Below are positions 62,776 to 64,000 of a DNA stretch of 64,000 nucleotides, one piece after another. The position numbers and the translations under genes are program-made. This stretch comes from Brevibacillus laterosporus (GTDB taxonomy: Bacteria; Bacillota; Bacilli; Brevibacillales; Brevibacillaceae), in contig CP033464.1 in assembly GCA_007833815.1 (NCBI GenBank), positions 358,001-422,000 on the forward strand, in the 5' to 3' direction. Position 1 is the stretch's first letter. Each line of letters begins with the position of its first letter. The notes beneath the pieces are model-generated. The model searched no databases, had not been told where the DNA came from, and saw only the letters and a list, made by a program, of their open reading frames with translations.

Positions 62776-63678
62776 TTAATCTACATCTTTCCCTATAGAG
62801 GCCCGTAAAATCTCGTACCAGTTTTCCCGAGTCAATTGTAGTGATAATGAATCTACTGCCAACGCAACTCGCTCCAATTTTCCAGAGCCAGCAATCGGCA
62901 TGATTTGTGCTGGATGCATTAATAACCAAGCATAAAGGACCTGTTCGATGGAAGATGCTCCTATCTCTTTTGCCACATCCATTAAAGTATTGCGCAAGCG
63001 TACATGTTTTTCCGTTTGGGAGGTAAATATCGCTCCCCCGTTTAAAGGAGACCAGGCCATTGGCTTAACTCGATGAAGCATGCAGTGATCTACAGTGCCA
63101 TTCTGAAACAAATCAAAATTGCCAGCAGACAACTCCAATTGGTTAGTGACAAGTGGTTTGTCCAAGTAAGACTGCAACAAATCAAATTGAGAAGGAGTAA
63201 AGTTGGAGACCCCAAAATGCCTTACCTTACCTGTAGCGTGCAATTCACGAAATGCTTCTGCTACTTCCGTCGGGTCCATTAGATAGTCAGGGCGATGGAT
63301 CAAAAGTACGTCAATATAATCCGTGCGTAGCTTTTGAAGAGAGGAATCAACTGATGTCACAATATGATTTTTACTTGAATCATAGTAATGTAGCTTTTGC
63401 GGTGGTCTGTTCGGATTCATCAACTTGATTCCGCATTTGGTCACAATTTGCATGTTCTCACGAAGAGACGGCTTGAGAGCTAATGCTTCTCCAAATCGCT
63501 CCTCACACGTATATCCTCCGTAAATATCTGCATGGTCAAAGGTAGTGACACCCATTTCTAAACAAGATTCTATAAAATGCACGACCTCTTCCTTACTCAT
63601 ATTCCATTCCACTAGTCTCCACAAACCGTGAATAATGCGTGAAAATGTTAGATCATCATGTAGGATAACTCGTTCCAT
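62776..63678 (-). CDS. Aldo/keto reductase (YdhF-like)
   Basis: 300 residues, NADPH-dependent TIM-barrel oxidoreductase. The catalytic tetrad is readable: Asp and Tyr in TTFDHADIYGGYTCEERFGEAL, Lys in IVTKCGIK, and His in VLLIHRPDYLMDP. Later blocks are GKVRHFGVSNFTPSQFDLLQSYL, MAWSPLNGGAIF and MPIAGSGKLERV. The group reduces aldehydes and ketones; the natural substrate is unknown. Start ATG 63678 follows AGGGAG; the GTG nine bases earlier is too near the site. Confidence 0.92.
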   Translation of the reverse strand: MERVILHDDLTFSRIIHGLWRLVEWNMSKEEVVHFIESCLEMGVTTFDHADIYGGYTCEERFGEALALKPSLRENMQIVTKCGIKLMNPNRPPQKLHYYDSSKNHIVTSVDSSLQKLRTDYIDVLLIHRPDYLMDPTEVAEAFRELHATGKVRHFGVSNFTPSQFDLLQSYLDKPLVTNQLELSAGNFDLFQNGTVDHCMLHRVKPMAWSPLNGGAIFTSQTEKHVRLRNTLMDVAKEIGASSIEQVLYAWLLMHPAQIMPIAGSGKLERVALAVDSLSLQLTRENWYEILRASIGKDVD

Positions 63679-63752
63679 CAGGATCACTCCCTATTTTAAA
63701 CACCTTATCTATTCTACCTAACTATATCATGACAATTATCCTCTAACAATTT

Positions 63753-63852
63753 TTGACACTCCCCATGCCTAAATGCAGGGGATTCTTGGGTAGTCACTCC
63801 TAACGAAGTGAAATTTACCAAGCTATCCCTGTGTGTCCCACAGTTCAGTTGG
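63753..63852 (-). mobile_element. Right end of an IS200/IS605-type element with presumed guide-RNA scaffold
   Basis: Between the tnpB stop and 63753 lies a conserved-looking non-coding end. It contains an imperfect hairpin, CCCC-TGC with GCA-T-GGGG (63761-63781), then TGTCAA, as usual for right ends of this family. In TnpB systems the transcript of this end is the omega/re-RNA, and the host bases right after the end act as guide. The exact end (63753-63757) is estimated. Confidence 0.65.
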
Positions 63853-64000
63853 TTATGCCAACAGTCGAAGTCCTTCTTGCTCAATATTGATGGCAGCGTT
63901 TTTGTCACGATCATGTTGTGCGCCGCAGTTCGGGCATGTCCAATTACGCAAATTGAGATTCTTTACCTCTTTATTTTGGTATCCACAACCAGAACACAAC
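63853..64000 (-). CDS. tnpB: TnpB (RNA-guided nuclease of IS200/IS605), C-terminal part, cut by window edge
   Basis: The last 48 residues are visible: [14 protein letters not shown], then [23 protein letters not shown], ending in [10 protein letters not shown]. This is the TnpB zinc ribbon with both CxxC pairs (SGCGYQ preceded by C, and CPNC) and the last RuvC segment, [11 protein letters not shown], with its catalytic Asp. The visible part has no stop or frameshift, so the protein may be active. The 5' part lies right of the window. TnpB with its omega RNA cuts DNA at the element's empty site. Confidence 0.88.
   Translation of the reverse strand, partial: LCSGCGYQNKEVKNLNLRNWTCPNCGAQHDRDKNAAINIEQEGLRLLA

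Noticed and set aside
1..64000. CRISPR arrays, rRNA and tRNA genes
   Set aside because: No regular repeat-spacer pattern, no rRNA-like conserved blocks and no tRNA-like cloverleaf with a TTCGA-type arm were noticed on reading. A covariance scan could still find a missed tRNA.

Overview
The window reads as chromosome of a low-GC, endospore-forming Firmicute close to Brevibacillus (B. laterosporus-like). This is inferred from gene content: an immune inhibitor A protease, the AddAB and SbcCD recombination proteins, heme A synthesis for an aa3-type oxidase, a fused PduL-acetate kinase, the BdbCD disulfide pair, and strong AGGAGG-type ribosome binding sites throughout. No rRNA, tRNA or CRISPR array was seen.

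Layout, left to right. Positions 1-1540 are the end of an integrated element: the tail of an ImmA-type metallopeptidase gene and a tyrosine integrase, lying against a host hydrolase gene that has lost its 3' part. From 1.5 to 15 kb come an S1-domain RNA-binding protein, the PduL-AckA fusion, a VanZ-like protein, an adaptor/RND permease pair, two tandem HAD phosphatases (one broken), a ketone-body CoA-transferase (scoAB), an esterase-like hydrolase and PurU. From 16 to 28.6 kb a four-gene minus-strand operon sbcD-sbcC-addB-addA encodes double-strand-break processing. From 28.7 to 36 kb lie an acetyltransferase, ctaA/ctaB, a TauE/SafE exporter, a 28-residue holin-like type I toxin, secreted InhA and a DUF4870-like protein.

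From 36 to 47 kb lie a TrpXYZ-like ABC importer, adhE with two TGTGA-N6-TCACA operators, a HesB-like protein, and a sigma-54-type 3-hydroxybutyrate module (dehydrogenase, GntP permease, enhancer-binding activator, -24/-12 promoter). With scoAB this gives a coherent route for hydroxybutyrate and acetoacetate use. From 47 to 58 kb come a secreted CAP-domain protein behind a c-di-AMP (ydaO-type) riboswitch, a MerR regulator with a MATE pump, an orphan dihydrolipoyl dehydrogenase beside a decayed TetR gene, a ROK sugar kinase, a TetR/SMR efflux pair, BdbCD, a secreted stalk-domain protein, and a flavodoxin with two Fur boxes.

From 58 to 64 kb the DNA is more accessory: a TPR membrane protein, a DUF4188-like protein, the wreck of an emrAB efflux operon whose TetR regulator and twin operators survive, a DinB-like protein, an unrecognised proline- and cysteine-containing 367-residue protein, an aldo/keto reductase, and the right end of an IS200/IS605-type element with the C-terminus of TnpB and its presumed guide-RNA region.

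No wholly new multi-gene system stood out. The strongest leads are the PduL-AckA fusion, the short c-di-AMP leader, the TnpB right end, the holin-like toxin locus, the lpdA/TetR-remnant locus and the divergent RND permease.
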